From CBDBJQ01 sp965206405 (GTDB lineage Bacteria > Pseudomonadota > Alphaproteobacteria > UBA8366), in assembly GCA_965206405.1 (NCBI GenBank), contig CBDBJQ010000006.1, positions 1,984,001 through 2,048,000 of the forward strand: DNA of 64,000 nucleotides, written 5' to 3'. Shown piece by piece: positions 42,837-51,581 of this stretch; the stretch's first letter is position 1; the number at the start of each line of letters is the position of its first letter. The position numbers and the translations under genes were made by a program. The notes below the pieces were generated by a model, which saw only the letters and a program-made list of their open reading frames with translations, searched no databases and was not told where the DNA came from.

Positions 42837-43703
42837 TCAGGCGCTCTCGCTCGACAGATCCGTGATCAGCATCGCTCCCGGCGTGTGGGTGATGACGAGC
42901 GGGATACCCGCTTCCTGGAGCGCGTTCTGCGGCGTGACGCCGCAGGCCCAGAAGACCGGAACCTCCGCGTCGCGGAACTCGGTCGGATCGCCCCAGTCGG
43001 GCCGGTCGATATCGGCGATGCCGATCGCCACCGGATCGCCGACATGCACGGGCATGCCATGGGTGTGGGGAAACCGGGCGGTAATCGCCGATGCCCGGAT
43101 CGAATCCCGCATCGACATCGGCCGCATCGAAACCACCGTCCCGCCGCTGAAGGGGCCCGCGGGCGTCAGGGTGATGCTGGTCCGGTACATTGGCGGCGTG
43201 GTTCCAAGCTCAAGATGGCGCAGCGGAACCCCGGCCGCGGCAAGAGCCGCCTCGAAGGAGAACGAACAGCCCAGTACGAAGGCCACCGAATCGTCGCTCC
43301 AGAGGTCCTTTATGTCGGGAACCGAGGTTTCAAAAACCCCGTCGCGATAGATGTTGTAGCTCGGAAGGTCCGTGCGGACGTCGATATCCTCACCGAGGGT
43401 TCTCAGCATGGGATCGCCGGTATCGGAGACGCCAACCAGCGGGCATGGTTTTGGATTGCGCTGGCAGAACCGGGCGAAATCGAGCGCATGTTCGGCCGGC
43501 ACAATGGCGAGATTGCCGTGGGTGTAGTCCTCCGCCATCCCCGCCGTGCAACCCTGGAAGTCGTTGGTGCGAAAAACCGCGCGCAGTTCGCGGGGGTGCG
43601 CGGTTCCGACATTGAAAGGAAACACGCCAGCATCGGTTGTACCGGTTGCACCGATCTCGGTCTCGATCTCGATCTCGCGTAGAGCGCCTGTCGCCTCAGC
43701 CAT
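42837..43703 (-). CDS. DUF1445 / putative hydro-lyase (D-glutamate cyclase-like) family protein
   Basis: 288 residues, full length. Family blocks are RAVFRTNDFQGCTAGMAEDY, GNLAIVPAEHALDFARFCQR, DDSVAFVLGCSFSFEAALAA, SMRPMSMRDSIRASAITARF and FWACGVTPQNALQEAGIPLV with HTPGAMLITDL. The family has members described as D-glutamate cyclase or hydro-lyase; activity here is not certain. The N-terminus has an EIEIETEI hexanucleotide repeat. It converges with the dctM remnant. Confidence 0.88.
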   Translation of the reverse strand: MAEATGALREIEIETEIGATGTTDAGVFPFNVGTAHPRELRAVFRTNDFQGCTAGMAEDYTHGNLAIVPAEHALDFARFCQRNPKPCPLVGVSDTGDPMLRTLGEDIDVRTDLPSYNIYRDGVFETSVPDIKDLWSDDSVAFVLGCSFSFEAALAAAGVPLRHLELGTTPPMYRTSITLTPAGPFSGGTVVSMRPMSMRDSIRASAITARFPHTHGMPVHVGDPVAIGIADIDRPDWGDPTEFRDAEVPVFWACGVTPQNALQEAGIPLVITHTPGAMLITDLSSESA

Positions 43704-43779
43704 CTCGTATCACTCCCGGATTTCCAAACGCCTGCCCCGTCACGACAGATACCGATAGCCTGCCCGGTAGTGGGCCAGT

Positions 43780-43986
43780 TTAAATTCTGTGTTTCTTGCC
43801 CGGGACTGGTGTGTAGCCGTGTCCAATTCTCTGCATCAGGGGAATCGTAAAGCGGCTATCGACGTCTATGCCAGCCTCGATCATTCGCTGACGGAACTCG
43901 CGATAAGCTTCTGTTTTCTGCTGCTTGTCTTCGACCAAAGAACCCTGACGTTCTTTGGCCGCGACCACTCGGTCTGCCAATGTCAT
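43780..43986 (-). CDS. small hypothetical protein
   Basis: 68 residues (MTLADRVVAAKERQGSLVED, then KTEAYREFRQRMIEAGIDVD). A good Shine-Dalgarno AGGAGA lies 6 bases before ATG. Mostly charged helix followed by a short basic tail. No family recognised; the size and charge would suit an antitoxin or a plasmid-type accessory factor, but that is a guess. Its 3' end overlaps the left inverted repeat of the element. Confidence 0.5.
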   Translation of the reverse strand: MTLADRVVAAKERQGSLVEDKQQKTEAYREFRQRMIEAGIDVDSRFTIPLMQRIGHGYTPVPGKKHRI

Positions 43987-44077
43987 CGGTGTCTCCTATG
44001 CGAAGTTACGATTATACAAAAAGAACGGCATCCCCTGAAGACTTAGGTAATCCGAAAGAGAATCGTTATACGTCCTG

Positions 44078-44227
44078 ATGAGCGAAAGCAGTGGTTTTGC
44101 GCAACTTTTGGAGGCTGTTTTGAACCAGGTGCTTGAAGCGCAGGCGACGGAACAGATCGGGGCTGAGCGCGATGAACGCTTCGCTCTGCTCAATCGCATT
44201 GAAAACCGCTTGGTCGAGAGTGGTAAG
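44078..44227 (+). pseudogene. IS256-family transposase, N-terminal scrap
   Basis: MSESSGFAQLLEAVLNQVLE and AQATEQIGAERDER match the N-terminal helices of IS256-family transposases (L.EVLNQVLEAQ.TEHLGA). After about 34 residues the homology is lost. Only a short fragment, no inverted repeats recognised for it. Confidence 0.5.
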
Positions 44228-44475
44228 TTAGGACGCATCGCCCTTGCTCCAGCGTGCCGCTGCTGCCTTGCGGGCGATCTCCGAGCGGCGCTCCGGTGAT
44301 AGTTTGTTGGCCCGAGCTCGGCCGCCCTTCTTCCCGCCCATGCGACCGAGCAGAACCGCCGCTGGTTCTTGTCTCCGAAACCTTCTGGCTCACCATCAGT
44401 CGCCGCGCGCCCAATTACGGCGGCTAACTGGTTTGGGTCGCGGGGCCGTTTGGGTTTGCTTGAGCGTTCTGGCAT
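44228..44475 (-). pseudogene. small conserved hypothetical protein with one frameshift
   Basis: ATG at 44475: MPERSSKPKRPRDPNQLAAV, then in the next frame AAVLLGRMGGKKGGRARANK and LSPERRSEIARKAAAARW to a stop at 44228. Restoring one C in AAGAACC(C)AGCGG near 44360 joins the frames, giving 82 residues. The Lys/Arg-rich pattern with GGKKGG is widespread in accessory DNA; function unknown. Confidence 0.6.
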
Positions 44476-44720
44476 GGCCGCAATATGGTGCATTATCGGT
44501 GGTTAAAGCAACTCCCATGCGACCAATTGTTAATCCGGGCCATTTTCAAACTGACCCACTACCCACCTGCCCGTTTCCTTTGTGGCATGCAAAAAGATAT
44601 GCAAAACGAGGAATCCCCTGACAGAGCATCCCCTGACAGGGCATGTCTGTCTCCCGGCCCGACCTATATCCCTGCCAGACAGCGACTCATTTACCAGTAA
44701 CGACAGGAGCAGCGACAACC

Positions 44721-45071
44721 ATGAGTGACATTATCCGACATAATCCCGGCCCACGCATGAGCATGGCCGTAGAACACAACGGCACCGTCTATCTCGCCGG
44801 CCAGGTTGGCGACGATTCCAAGGCTGATACAGCTACCCAGACAACCCAGGTGCTCGCCAAGATCGACGGCCTGCTCGCGGAGGCGGGAACCGACAAGTCG
44901 AAGCTGCTCTGGGCCCAGCTCTGGGTGACCGACATGCGGAATTTCGCGGCCATGAACGAGGTTTGGGATGCCTGGATCTCCCCCGGCAATCCGCCGGCCC
45001 GGGCCGGGTTGTGCAGCGCGCTCGCCGCCCCCGACTGGAAGGTCGAGATCATGGTGATCGCCGCCAAATAG
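44721..45071 (+). CDS. ridA: RidA-family (YjgF) protein
   Basis: 116 residues from ATG (MSDIIRHNPGPRMSMAVEHN), AGGAGC about 9 bases upstream. The fold marker sequences are GTVYLAGQVGDD, LLWAQLWVTDMRNFAAMNEV and PPARAGLCSALAAPDWKVEI, with the conserved Arg in PPARA. RidA proteins hydrolyse reactive enamines/imines from PLP enzymes; subgroup specificity uncertain. Convergent with parC. Confidence 0.9.
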   Translation: MSDIIRHNPGPRMSMAVEHNGTVYLAGQVGDDSKADTATQTTQVLAKIDGLLAEAGTDKSKLLWAQLWVTDMRNFAAMNEVWDAWISPGNPPARAGLCSALAAPDWKVEIMVIAAK

Positions 45072-45140
45072 CGCGATCTGCTCTTCACCGGCGACAGACT
45101 GGCATGGGGTGTAGGCCGGCGGAGAGGGTCAGTCAGAGGA

Positions 45141-47528
45141 TCAACCAAAGGTTCCGCCTCCGGAAAAGCCGCGGGGGACCACGAACCCGGCCTGGGCGCG
45201 CTTGCCGATCCAGCCCCTGATGTTGTCCTCGGTACGCATCCGCTGCCCGATTTTCCAGTTCAGCCCGTCAGCGATACGGAACGCCTTTGCGTCCGCCAGG
45301 GATCCGGATGTGTAACGTTGCATGATGATTCCACGGCCACGGGTCATCACGGGAAGCTGGGAGAGCGGGAAGACGAGCAGTTTCCGGTTCTTGCCGACCA
45401 CGGCCACATGGTCCGCCTCGGGCGGAATCGGCACACAACGGACGGCCTGAACGGAATCCCCAAGATTGAGGACCTGCCGGCCGTTCCGGGTCTGGCCGAT
45501 GATGTCGTCCTCTTTGACAACGAACCCACGCCCATCCGAAGCGGCCAGCAGCAGTTTCTGTGCAGGCCGGTGCACGACCAGATCGGCAATGTCGTGCTCC
45601 CGGGGCAGATCGCACATGAGCCGCAGCGGCTCGCCCTGCCCGCGGCCGCCGGGGAGCCTGTCGATCTGGACAGTGTAAATCCGCCCATTGGTCCCCATCA
45701 CCAGTAGCCGGTCGGTGGTATAGGTATGAAACCCGAAGCGATGGCTGTCACCGTCGCGGAATTTGACTCCGTCGAAACTCTCCAGATGGCCGCGAACGGC
45801 GCGGATCCAGCCCTGTTCGGAGCAGATCACGGTCACCGGCTCGCGCTCGACTGTCGCCTCGAGGGGAATGACAGCAGCGGCGGGCGCATCGGCGATTTCG
45901 GTCCGGCGGTTACCGAGCGCCGTTTTCGGCCCGAATGCGTTCTTCAGTTCCACAATCTCCGTGCTCACTGCCTTCCACCGCCTGGACGGACTCTTCAGTA
46001 GTGCGCGGATCGCCTTCAGTTCCTTCTGTAGTGCTACGTGCTCCTCGTGAATCCCGGCCTCGTGAAGCTTGCGCAACAGCCGCAGACGCATGTCGAGAAT
46101 CGCTTCTGCCTGGTTCTCGGTCAGCTTGAATGCCCGGATCAGTTCGCCGCGCGGGTTGTCTTCCTCGCGAATGATGCGAATGACCTTGTCGAGATTGAGA
46201 TAGGCGATCAGGTAACCGTCGAGCACCTCGAGGCGGGCCTCGACCTTCGCTTCGCGGAACTTCTTGCGCCGAACGAGAACGTCGTGCCTGTGCTCGAGAT
46301 ACGCAATCAGGACGTCGCGGAGGTTCATCACCCCAGGCACGCGACCATCTTTCAGGACGTTCATGTTGAGCGAGGTGCGGATTTCGAGGTCGGTCTGCCG
46401 AAACAGGGATTCCATGAGTATATCCGGATCAACGGTGCGGCTTTTCGGGATGACCACGACCCGGACCATCTCCGCCGATTCATCGCGGATGTCGTCAACC
46501 ATCGGCAATTTGCGCTCATGTAGCAGCTCGGCGATCCGTTCGATCAGTCTCGCTTTCTGCACCCGGTAAGGAATCTCGTCGATGACAATGTGGCGAGCGC
46601 CTCCCTTGATCTTCTCGACCTTCCACCGCGCCCGCAGCCGGAAGCTTCCGCGACCGGTTTCGTAGGCTTCGAGGATCGTCTCCGGGTTCTCGCGCAGAAC
46701 GCCGCCGGACGGGAAATCCGGCCCGCGGATGAAGGTGACGAGATTGGCCACCGGCGCCTTGCGCCACTGCCCCCGCGGCAGATCGAGAAGATGCAGCAGG
46801 GCATCACAGATCTCGTCGACATTGTGCGGCGGGATGCTCGTTGCCATGCCGACGGCGATTCCCGTCGCGCCGTTGGCAAGCAGATGGGGGAAATTCGCCG
46901 GCAGAACGACGGGCTCGCTGCCCTCTCCGTCATAGGTTTCACGGAACTCGCAAGCATCCTCGTCGATGCCTTCGAGCAGGCGCCGCGCAACCTCCGTCAG
47001 CCGAGCCTCGGTGTAGCGCATGGCCGCGGCCCCGTCGCCGTCGATATTGCCAAAGTTTCCCTGGCCGTCGACGAGCGGATAGCGAACGGAGAACTCCTGG
47101 GCCAGCCGAACCATCGCATCGTAGATCGCGGCGTCGCCATGCGGGTGGTATTTACCCATGACGTCCCCGACGATGCGGGCGCATTTCTTGAAACCCGGCC
47201 CGCCGGCGCGCAACACCCCGTCTCCGCTTTCATCGTCCGCTTTATCTTCGGGCCCGCCGCCGGGTCCAGTGCCGAGTCTGGGCGCTCTTGGGTTGAGGCG
47301 CAGTTCGCGCATGGCATGCAGAAGACGCCGGTGAACCGGCTTCAGACCATCACGGACGTCGGGCAGCGACCGCGCTGTGATCGTCGACATGGCGTAGGCC
47401 ATGTAGCGCTCGCTGAGCGCCTCGGTGAATGGGACGGGCAGGATCCGGCCCTGGAGTGCGCTTGTTTGCGCCTCTCGGGGCGGTTTTTTAGGCGCTTTGC
47501 GAGGGGTTTTTCGGGGTGCGGTGGCCAT
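45141..47528 (-). CDS. parC: DNA topoisomerase IV subunit A
   Basis: 795 residues. Catalytic Tyr172 is in AAMRYTEARLTE; the N-terminal core has RSLPDVRDGLKPVHRRLLHA. A Gly-rich insert of about 30 residues (81-112) precedes the DNA gate helix. The quinolone-determining motif reads HPHGDAAIYDAM, with Ala where E. coli ParC has Ser80 and Asp where it has Glu84. The C-terminal beta-pinwheel is shortened compared with GyrA and lacks a clear GyrA box. It decatenates daughter chromosomes with ParE. Confidence 0.95.
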   Translation of the reverse strand: MATAPRKTPRKAPKKPPREAQTSALQGRILPVPFTEALSERYMAYAMSTITARSLPDVRDGLKPVHRRLLHAMRELRLNPRAPRLGTGPGGGPEDKADDESGDGVLRAGGPGFKKCARIVGDVMGKYHPHGDAAIYDAMVRLAQEFSVRYPLVDGQGNFGNIDGDGAAAMRYTEARLTEVARRLLEGIDEDACEFRETYDGEGSEPVVLPANFPHLLANGATGIAVGMATSIPPHNVDEICDALLHLLDLPRGQWRKAPVANLVTFIRGPDFPSGGVLRENPETILEAYETGRGSFRLRARWKVEKIKGGARHIVIDEIPYRVQKARLIERIAELLHERKLPMVDDIRDESAEMVRVVVIPKSRTVDPDILMESLFRQTDLEIRTSLNMNVLKDGRVPGVMNLRDVLIAYLEHRHDVLVRRKKFREAKVEARLEVLDGYLIAYLNLDKVIRIIREEDNPRGELIRAFKLTENQAEAILDMRLRLLRKLHEAGIHEEHVALQKELKAIRALLKSPSRRWKAVSTEIVELKNAFGPKTALGNRRTEIADAPAAAVIPLEATVEREPVTVICSEQGWIRAVRGHLESFDGVKFRDGDSHRFGFHTYTTDRLLVMGTNGRIYTVQIDRLPGGRGQGEPLRLMCDLPREHDIADLVVHRPAQKLLLAASDGRGFVVKEDDIIGQTRNGRQVLNLGDSVQAVRCVPIPPEADHVAVVGKNRKLLVFPLSQLPVMTRGRGIIMQRYTSGSLADAKAFRIADGLNWKIGQRMRTEDNIRGWIGKRAQAGFVVPRGFSGGGTFG

Positions 47529-47694
47529 CGATATTTCCTACACCTTATAGTAGCCGCCGGACCTAAAACCGCAATATGTTGCGGCATCATGTTGCGGCAT
47601 CGCCCATCTTCGGAATCGCGCCTAAAATATCTCTTTCCGGGCGGGTTCCCTGAGGCCACAACCGCCCGACGTCGGCCCTTCCCCCAATACTCTC

Positions 47695-48462
47695 TTACCT
47701 GATGCCCTCTTCCCTGATGCCGGCCCGCATGGCCAGGCGCCGGCGCGGTTCCGGCAGTTTTCTCTCCAGAGCCGGAAAGACGTGGTGGTCAAGAAAATAG
47801 CCGGTGAGCCGCAACCCGTCCCCAAGCGCCGCCGCATCCTGGGGGATGCCGGAAGTATCATTCGAGGTGTCGCCCGGGGAGCCGCCATCAATGAGGAAGG
47901 GTGGAAGCGGCAGAAGCTTGTCGCGGTACGGAGCGCCGGCAGCAACGGAAACGGCGCGGCCGGAGCGCGGCGAGACATAGGCCAGATCTTCCGTTACACC
48001 GGATGCAGCACAACTCTCGAGATCGAGGCCAAAGCCGAGCTCGGCCAGCAATACGAGTTCCCACAGGATATAGCGCTGCAGCCAGTCCGACTTCCGTAGA
48101 TTGAGGAGCAATTCGCGCGTGCCCGCGAACAGTTCGGGATGTGGCTCACCCTCGGCAAGACCCGCCTCGACAAGCGCGCAGGCCGATAGCATCGCAATCA
48201 GCGGATCGGCGCTGGAGAGAAGTCTGGCAGCATGGGAATCGGCGAGCTCGAGCTGATAGGACCCGAGATGCTCGGAAAGACGCCCACGCCAGGACGCACG
48301 CACTTCGTTGCCGGGCTGCAGCATACCCCGCCGGTGCCGCGACTGGCCGCCATGCACGAGGCCTGCATGCCGACCGTGCTCCTCGGTGAGTAGGCTGACA
48401 ATCGCAGATGTCTCGCCGTGTTTCCGGACAGCCAGGACAATGCCCGTATCACGCCAATCCAT
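47695..48462 (-). CDS. recO: DNA repair protein RecO
   Basis: 255 residues from ATG (MDWRDTGIVLAVRKHGETSA); a GTG one codon upstream is an alternative. The N-terminal OB fold has ISRHG-like GQSRHRRGMLQPGNEVRASW. The C-terminal helical part lacks the full zinc-cysteine set of Deinococcus RecO, usual in Alphaproteobacteria. RecO with RecR loads RecA on SSB-coated DNA. Ends in a Ser/Thr-rich insertion (GDTSNDTSG). It follows era in the same operon direction. Confidence 0.93.
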   Translation of the reverse strand: MDWRDTGIVLAVRKHGETSAIVSLLTEEHGRHAGLVHGGQSRHRRGMLQPGNEVRASWRGRLSEHLGSYQLELADSHAARLLSSADPLIAMLSACALVEAGLAEGEPHPELFAGTRELLLNLRKSDWLQRYILWELVLLAELGFGLDLESCAASGVTEDLAYVSPRSGRAVSVAAGAPYRDKLLPLPPFLIDGGSPGDTSNDTSGIPQDAAALGDGLRLTGYFLDHHVFPALERKLPEPRRRLAMRAGIREEGIR

Positions 48463-48535
48463 CACGCCAACCTATTGCTCAGGCCTGCCTCTCGCCTCGC
48501 GCCGGGTTCAGGCCGCCAGATCCAGGCCACCGGAC

Positions 48536-49498
48536 TCAGGCATTGAACCGCAGCCCCCAGGCTGCATAGCGTGCCGGATCCTCCATCCAGCGCTTGTGCA
48601 CCTTTACGCGCAGGAAGAGATGCACCGGGCGATCAAAAAGCCGCGTCATGTCCTTGCGCGCCGCCGTCCCAAGTTCCTTGATCTTGCGGCCGCCTTTGCC
48701 GAGGACAATCGCCTTCTGGCTATTTTGGCGCACATAAACCGTCTGCGATATCCGGATCCCGCCGGCACCGGATTCCTCCCACTCGTCCGTTTCCACTGTC
48801 GCGGCGTAGGGAATTTCCTGGTGGACCATCGTCAGCAGTTTTTCACGCGTAATTTCGGCCGCGAGCAACCGTTGCGGAAGGTCCGACATCTGGTCTTCAG
48901 GATAGAGCCACTCCCCCGGTAGCACGCTGTGCTCGAGAAAACCAAACAGGTCATCAACGCCGTCGCCTTTGAGGGCGGAAATCATGAATGTCTCGGAAAA
49001 CACGCTCTCGCCATCCAGCCGGCTGGCAAGTCCGAGCAGGGTTTCCCGGTCGACGGTGTCGATCTTGTTGAGCGCAAGCACGGCCTTGCGGCCGTCTTTT
49101 GCGAAGCCGGTTTTTTTGAGGCCGGCAACAATCCTTCCCACATTGTCGTCGATCCCACGTTTGGCATCGACCATCAGCATGGCCAAATCGGCATCCGCCG
49201 CGCCGCGCCAGCTTGCGTCGACCATCGATCGCTCGAACCGGCGACGAGGCTCGAAAATCCCCGGCGTATCGATGAAAGCGATCTGGCTCGTATTGCGAAT
49301 CGCGATACCGAGGATTCGTATTCGGGTCGTCTGGATCTTGTGCGTAACGATACTGACCTGCGCCCCGACGAGGCGGTTGACGAGAGTCGACTTGCCGGCG
49401 TTTGGTGCGCCAAGCACGGCTACCATGCCAAATCGCCGCCCGGTATCAGTCGCAACCGGATCAGTCGCAACCGGATCAGGCACGATCGTGTCAGCCAC
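48536..49498 (-). CDS. era: GTPase Era
   Basis: 320 residues. G1 is GAPNAGKSTL (about 30-39), G3 is DTPGIF and G4 is NKID. The KH domain has AIVLGKGGRKIKELGTAARK near the C-terminus. Era assists 16S rRNA maturation and 30S assembly. The N-terminus holds an in-frame 15-bp duplication (two units encoding DPVAT). The start overlaps the rnc stop by 8 bases. Confidence 0.96.
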   Translation of the reverse strand: MADTIVPDPVATDPVATDTGRRFGMVAVLGAPNAGKSTLVNRLVGAQVSIVTHKIQTTRIRILGIAIRNTSQIAFIDTPGIFEPRRRFERSMVDASWRGAADADLAMLMVDAKRGIDDNVGRIVAGLKKTGFAKDGRKAVLALNKIDTVDRETLLGLASRLDGESVFSETFMISALKGDGVDDLFGFLEHSVLPGEWLYPEDQMSDLPQRLLAAEITREKLLTMVHQEIPYAATVETDEWEESGAGGIRISQTVYVRQNSQKAIVLGKGGRKIKELGTAARKDMTRLFDRPVHLFLRVKVHKRWMEDPARYAAWGLRFNA

Positions 49499-50171
49499 GA
49501 TCCGCCGCCTCCCCGGTCAGCCGGGCAAACAGTTTGGCCGCCGCCGCCTGCTCCGCCTGCTGCTTGCTCAACCCCTCGGCCGAGCAGGCGCCGTGATCGA
49601 CGATCGAGACGGTAACGGAGAAAACCGGTGCATGGGATGGCCCCTCGGATCCGGTGACCTCGTAGAATGGCAAGGGTAGCGCCTGCGCCTGCGCCCATTC
49701 CTGGAGCATCGACTTGGAATTATCCTGTGGCATCGATGCTTCTTCCAGGATCTCTTCCCAGTATTTCCAGATGAAAGCGCGGGCGGCATCGAGACCGCCG
49801 TCAATATAGAGTGCCGCGATAACGGCCTCGCAGGCATCGGCGAGAATGCTGTTGATTCCCGGATCCGACAGTGTCCGCCGCGAAGCGGAATGGAGATAGC
49901 GCTCGAGGTTGATCATACGGGCCACTCGAACAAGGGTTTCCTTGCGCACCAAGGCAGTCAGCCGCAGCGTCAGCGCGCCTTCGTCCTCGTCGGGAAAACG
50001 CTCGAATAATCGATTCGCCACGACAAGTGCGAGAACCCTGTCACCAAGAAACTCCAGCCGCTGATACGATCCGACACGCATCGCAGTGGCGCTGGTATGA
50101 GTTAGGGCGGTCTCCAGAAGACGCCGGTCGGCAAAGCTATGGCCCAGTATTTTCTCAAGATCATCCAGCAT
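49491..50171 (-). CDS. rnc: ribonuclease III
   Basis: 226 residues. Signature YQRLEFLGDRVLALVVA and the second acidic set DACEAVIAALYIDGG supply the two-metal site. The dsRNA-binding domain follows (QEWAQAQALPLPFYEV to QAAAAKLFARL). It processes rRNA precursors and some mRNAs. Lies between lepB and era, overlapping era. Confidence 0.96.
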   Translation of the reverse strand: MLDDLEKILGHSFADRRLLETALTHTSATAMRVGSYQRLEFLGDRVLALVVANRLFERFPDEDEGALTLRLTALVRKETLVRVARMINLERYLHSASRRTLSDPGINSILADACEAVIAALYIDGGLDAARAFIWKYWEEILEEASMPQDNSKSMLQEWAQAQALPLPFYEVTGSEGPSHAPVFSVTVSIVDHGACSAEGLSKQQAEQAAAAKLFARLTGEAADRG

Positions 50172-50201
50172 CGGTGCGCCCAGAAAACATGACGTGGCCG
50201 G

Positions 50202-50984
50202 CTATTCGATAGTGTTGAAAATTCTGTCAGGACGCCATTTCCAGAATTTCCATATCCAGTCGTCGTTCCGCTTGGAGAAGAACAGGAACTCGGCACGGCC
50301 AACCAGGTGGTCAGCGGGCACGAACCATCCACGGCGGCCGCGGGATCCGAAACGGCTGTCGAGGGAATTATCCCGATTGTCACCCATCGCGAAATAATGA
50401 CCGGCCGGCACGACAAACTGCCCCGTGTTGTCGGCGCCAGAGATATCTCCCTCGGCCTCGATCAGCTGGTGCCGGCGTCCGTTCGGCAGGGTTTCGATAT
50501 AGAGGGGGACAGATCGGGACTGCACTACCTCCTCAAACAGATCGTAATCACCGATCCGCTCGCGCTCGACGGGAACCCCGTTAATCCTGAGAATGCCGCG
50601 AACAACTTGGATTGTATCGCCCGGCAGCCCGACGAGCCGCTTGATGTAGTTCTGGCCGTAGCTCGGTCCGGGTACCGGGAATTTGAAGACTGCCACGTCG
50701 CCGCGTTCGGGGGCGGTGAACAGGATGCGGCCGGAAAACAGGTTGGGCGAAAACGGAATCGAATGGCGACTGTAACCATAGGAAAACTTCGACACGAACA
50801 GATAATCGCCGACGAGGAGGGTGGGTTTCATCGACCCAGACGGAATGCTGAAAGGTTCGTAGCCAACCGTGCGGACACCGAGTGCGATCAGAACGGCAAA
50901 CACCACCACGCCCGCCGTCTCGAATGCACCCGACGCGCGCAGGAGCGAGCGGGAACCGGCGGTGCGATCTTTCCTGGAAGTCAT
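50202..50984 (-). CDS. lepB: signal peptidase I
   Basis: 260 residues. One N-terminal membrane helix (TAGVVVFAVLIALGVRTVG), catalytic Ser51 in PSGSMKPTLLVGDYL, and Lys115 in YGQNYIKRLVGLPGD. Box E GDNRDNSLDSRFG is present. It cleaves Sec/Tat signal peptides at the outer face of the inner membrane. It sits upstream of rnc in the usual lepB-rnc-era order; 144 bases to acpS hold no gene. Confidence 0.96.
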   Translation of the reverse strand: MTSRKDRTAGSRSLLRASGAFETAGVVVFAVLIALGVRTVGYEPFSIPSGSMKPTLLVGDYLFVSKFSYGYSRHSIPFSPNLFSGRILFTAPERGDVAVFKFPVPGPSYGQNYIKRLVGLPGDTIQVVRGILRINGVPVERERIGDYDLFEEVVQSRSVPLYIETLPNGRRHQLIEAEGDISGADNTGQFVVPAGHYFAMGDNRDNSLDSRFGSRGRRGWFVPADHLVGRAEFLFFSKRNDDWIWKFWKWRPDRIFNTIE

Positions 50985-51128
50985 GGTCTGTCCGAAGAAC
51001 GGGGCGCAGGCAATCCACCTGAAGGTGCGGTGCCTGACAGTGCGGCAATGTCGGCGGCCACCCTCGGTCTGTCAAGGAATTGGCGATGCAGGCGCATGGC
51101 GCATGGCGAGGTTGTCACCCCTGCGGGG

Positions 51129-51581
51129 TCAAAGTGCATTACCGTCAGTGGCGTCAGCAGCAGCGTTGACAGCGACTGAGCCGGAAACCGGAACCGCAGA
51201 AAGAATCACAAAGGCTTGGGCGAAGGGAAAATCGTCGGTGAGGGTCAGGTCAATCTGCCCTTCCATGCCCGCCGGCAATAGTTCGGAAAAACGCCCGCCG
51301 GCACCGCCGGTGAGATCTAGGGAAGGTTTTCCCGAGATCAGGTTGACCACGCCGATATCACGCCAGAAGACTCCACGGCGAAAACCGGTCCCCAGCGCCT
51401 TCGAACACGCTTCCTTGGCCGCGAACCGCTTGGCATAGCTTGCCGAGCGATGTCGTCGGCAGTCGGATTTACGACGTTCGACCTCGGTGAAACAACGCGC
51501 CTCGAACCGGCCCGGAAACCGCTCGAGCGTTCTCTCGATCCGGCGTATATCGATGAGGTCCGACCCGATGCCGACGATCAT
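51129..51581 (-). CDS. acpS: holo-[acyl-carrier-protein] synthase
   Basis: 150 residues. MIVGIGSDLIDIRRIERTLE with the metal-binding D8, and RFAAKEACSKALGTGFRRGV with the catalytic Glu. It transfers the phosphopantetheine arm of CoA to apo-ACP. The C-terminus runs about 20 residues beyond the usual end (VAVNAAADATDGNAL). The start overlaps the pdxJ stop by 4 bases, as in many Proteobacteria. Confidence 0.95.
   Translation of the reverse strand: MIVGIGSDLIDIRRIERTLERFPGRFEARCFTEVERRKSDCRRHRSASYAKRFAAKEACSKALGTGFRRGVFWRDIGVVNLISGKPSLDLTGGAGGRFSELLPAGMEGQIDLTLTDDFPFAQAFVILSAVPVSGSVAVNAAADATDGNAL

Larger units (their letters stand above)
43766..44563. mobile_element. 798-bp element remnant with terminal inverted repeats
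   Basis: GGTAGTGGGCCAGTTTAAA (43766-43784) and TTCAAACTGACCCACTACC (44545-44563) are inverted copies with two mismatches. This is the style of IS21/IS481-type ends. Between them there is no transposase of matching type; instead there is a small hypothetical gene, an IS256 N-terminal scrap and a frameshifted small gene. It may be a mini-element mobilised in trans or a deleted IS. Confidence 0.55.
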
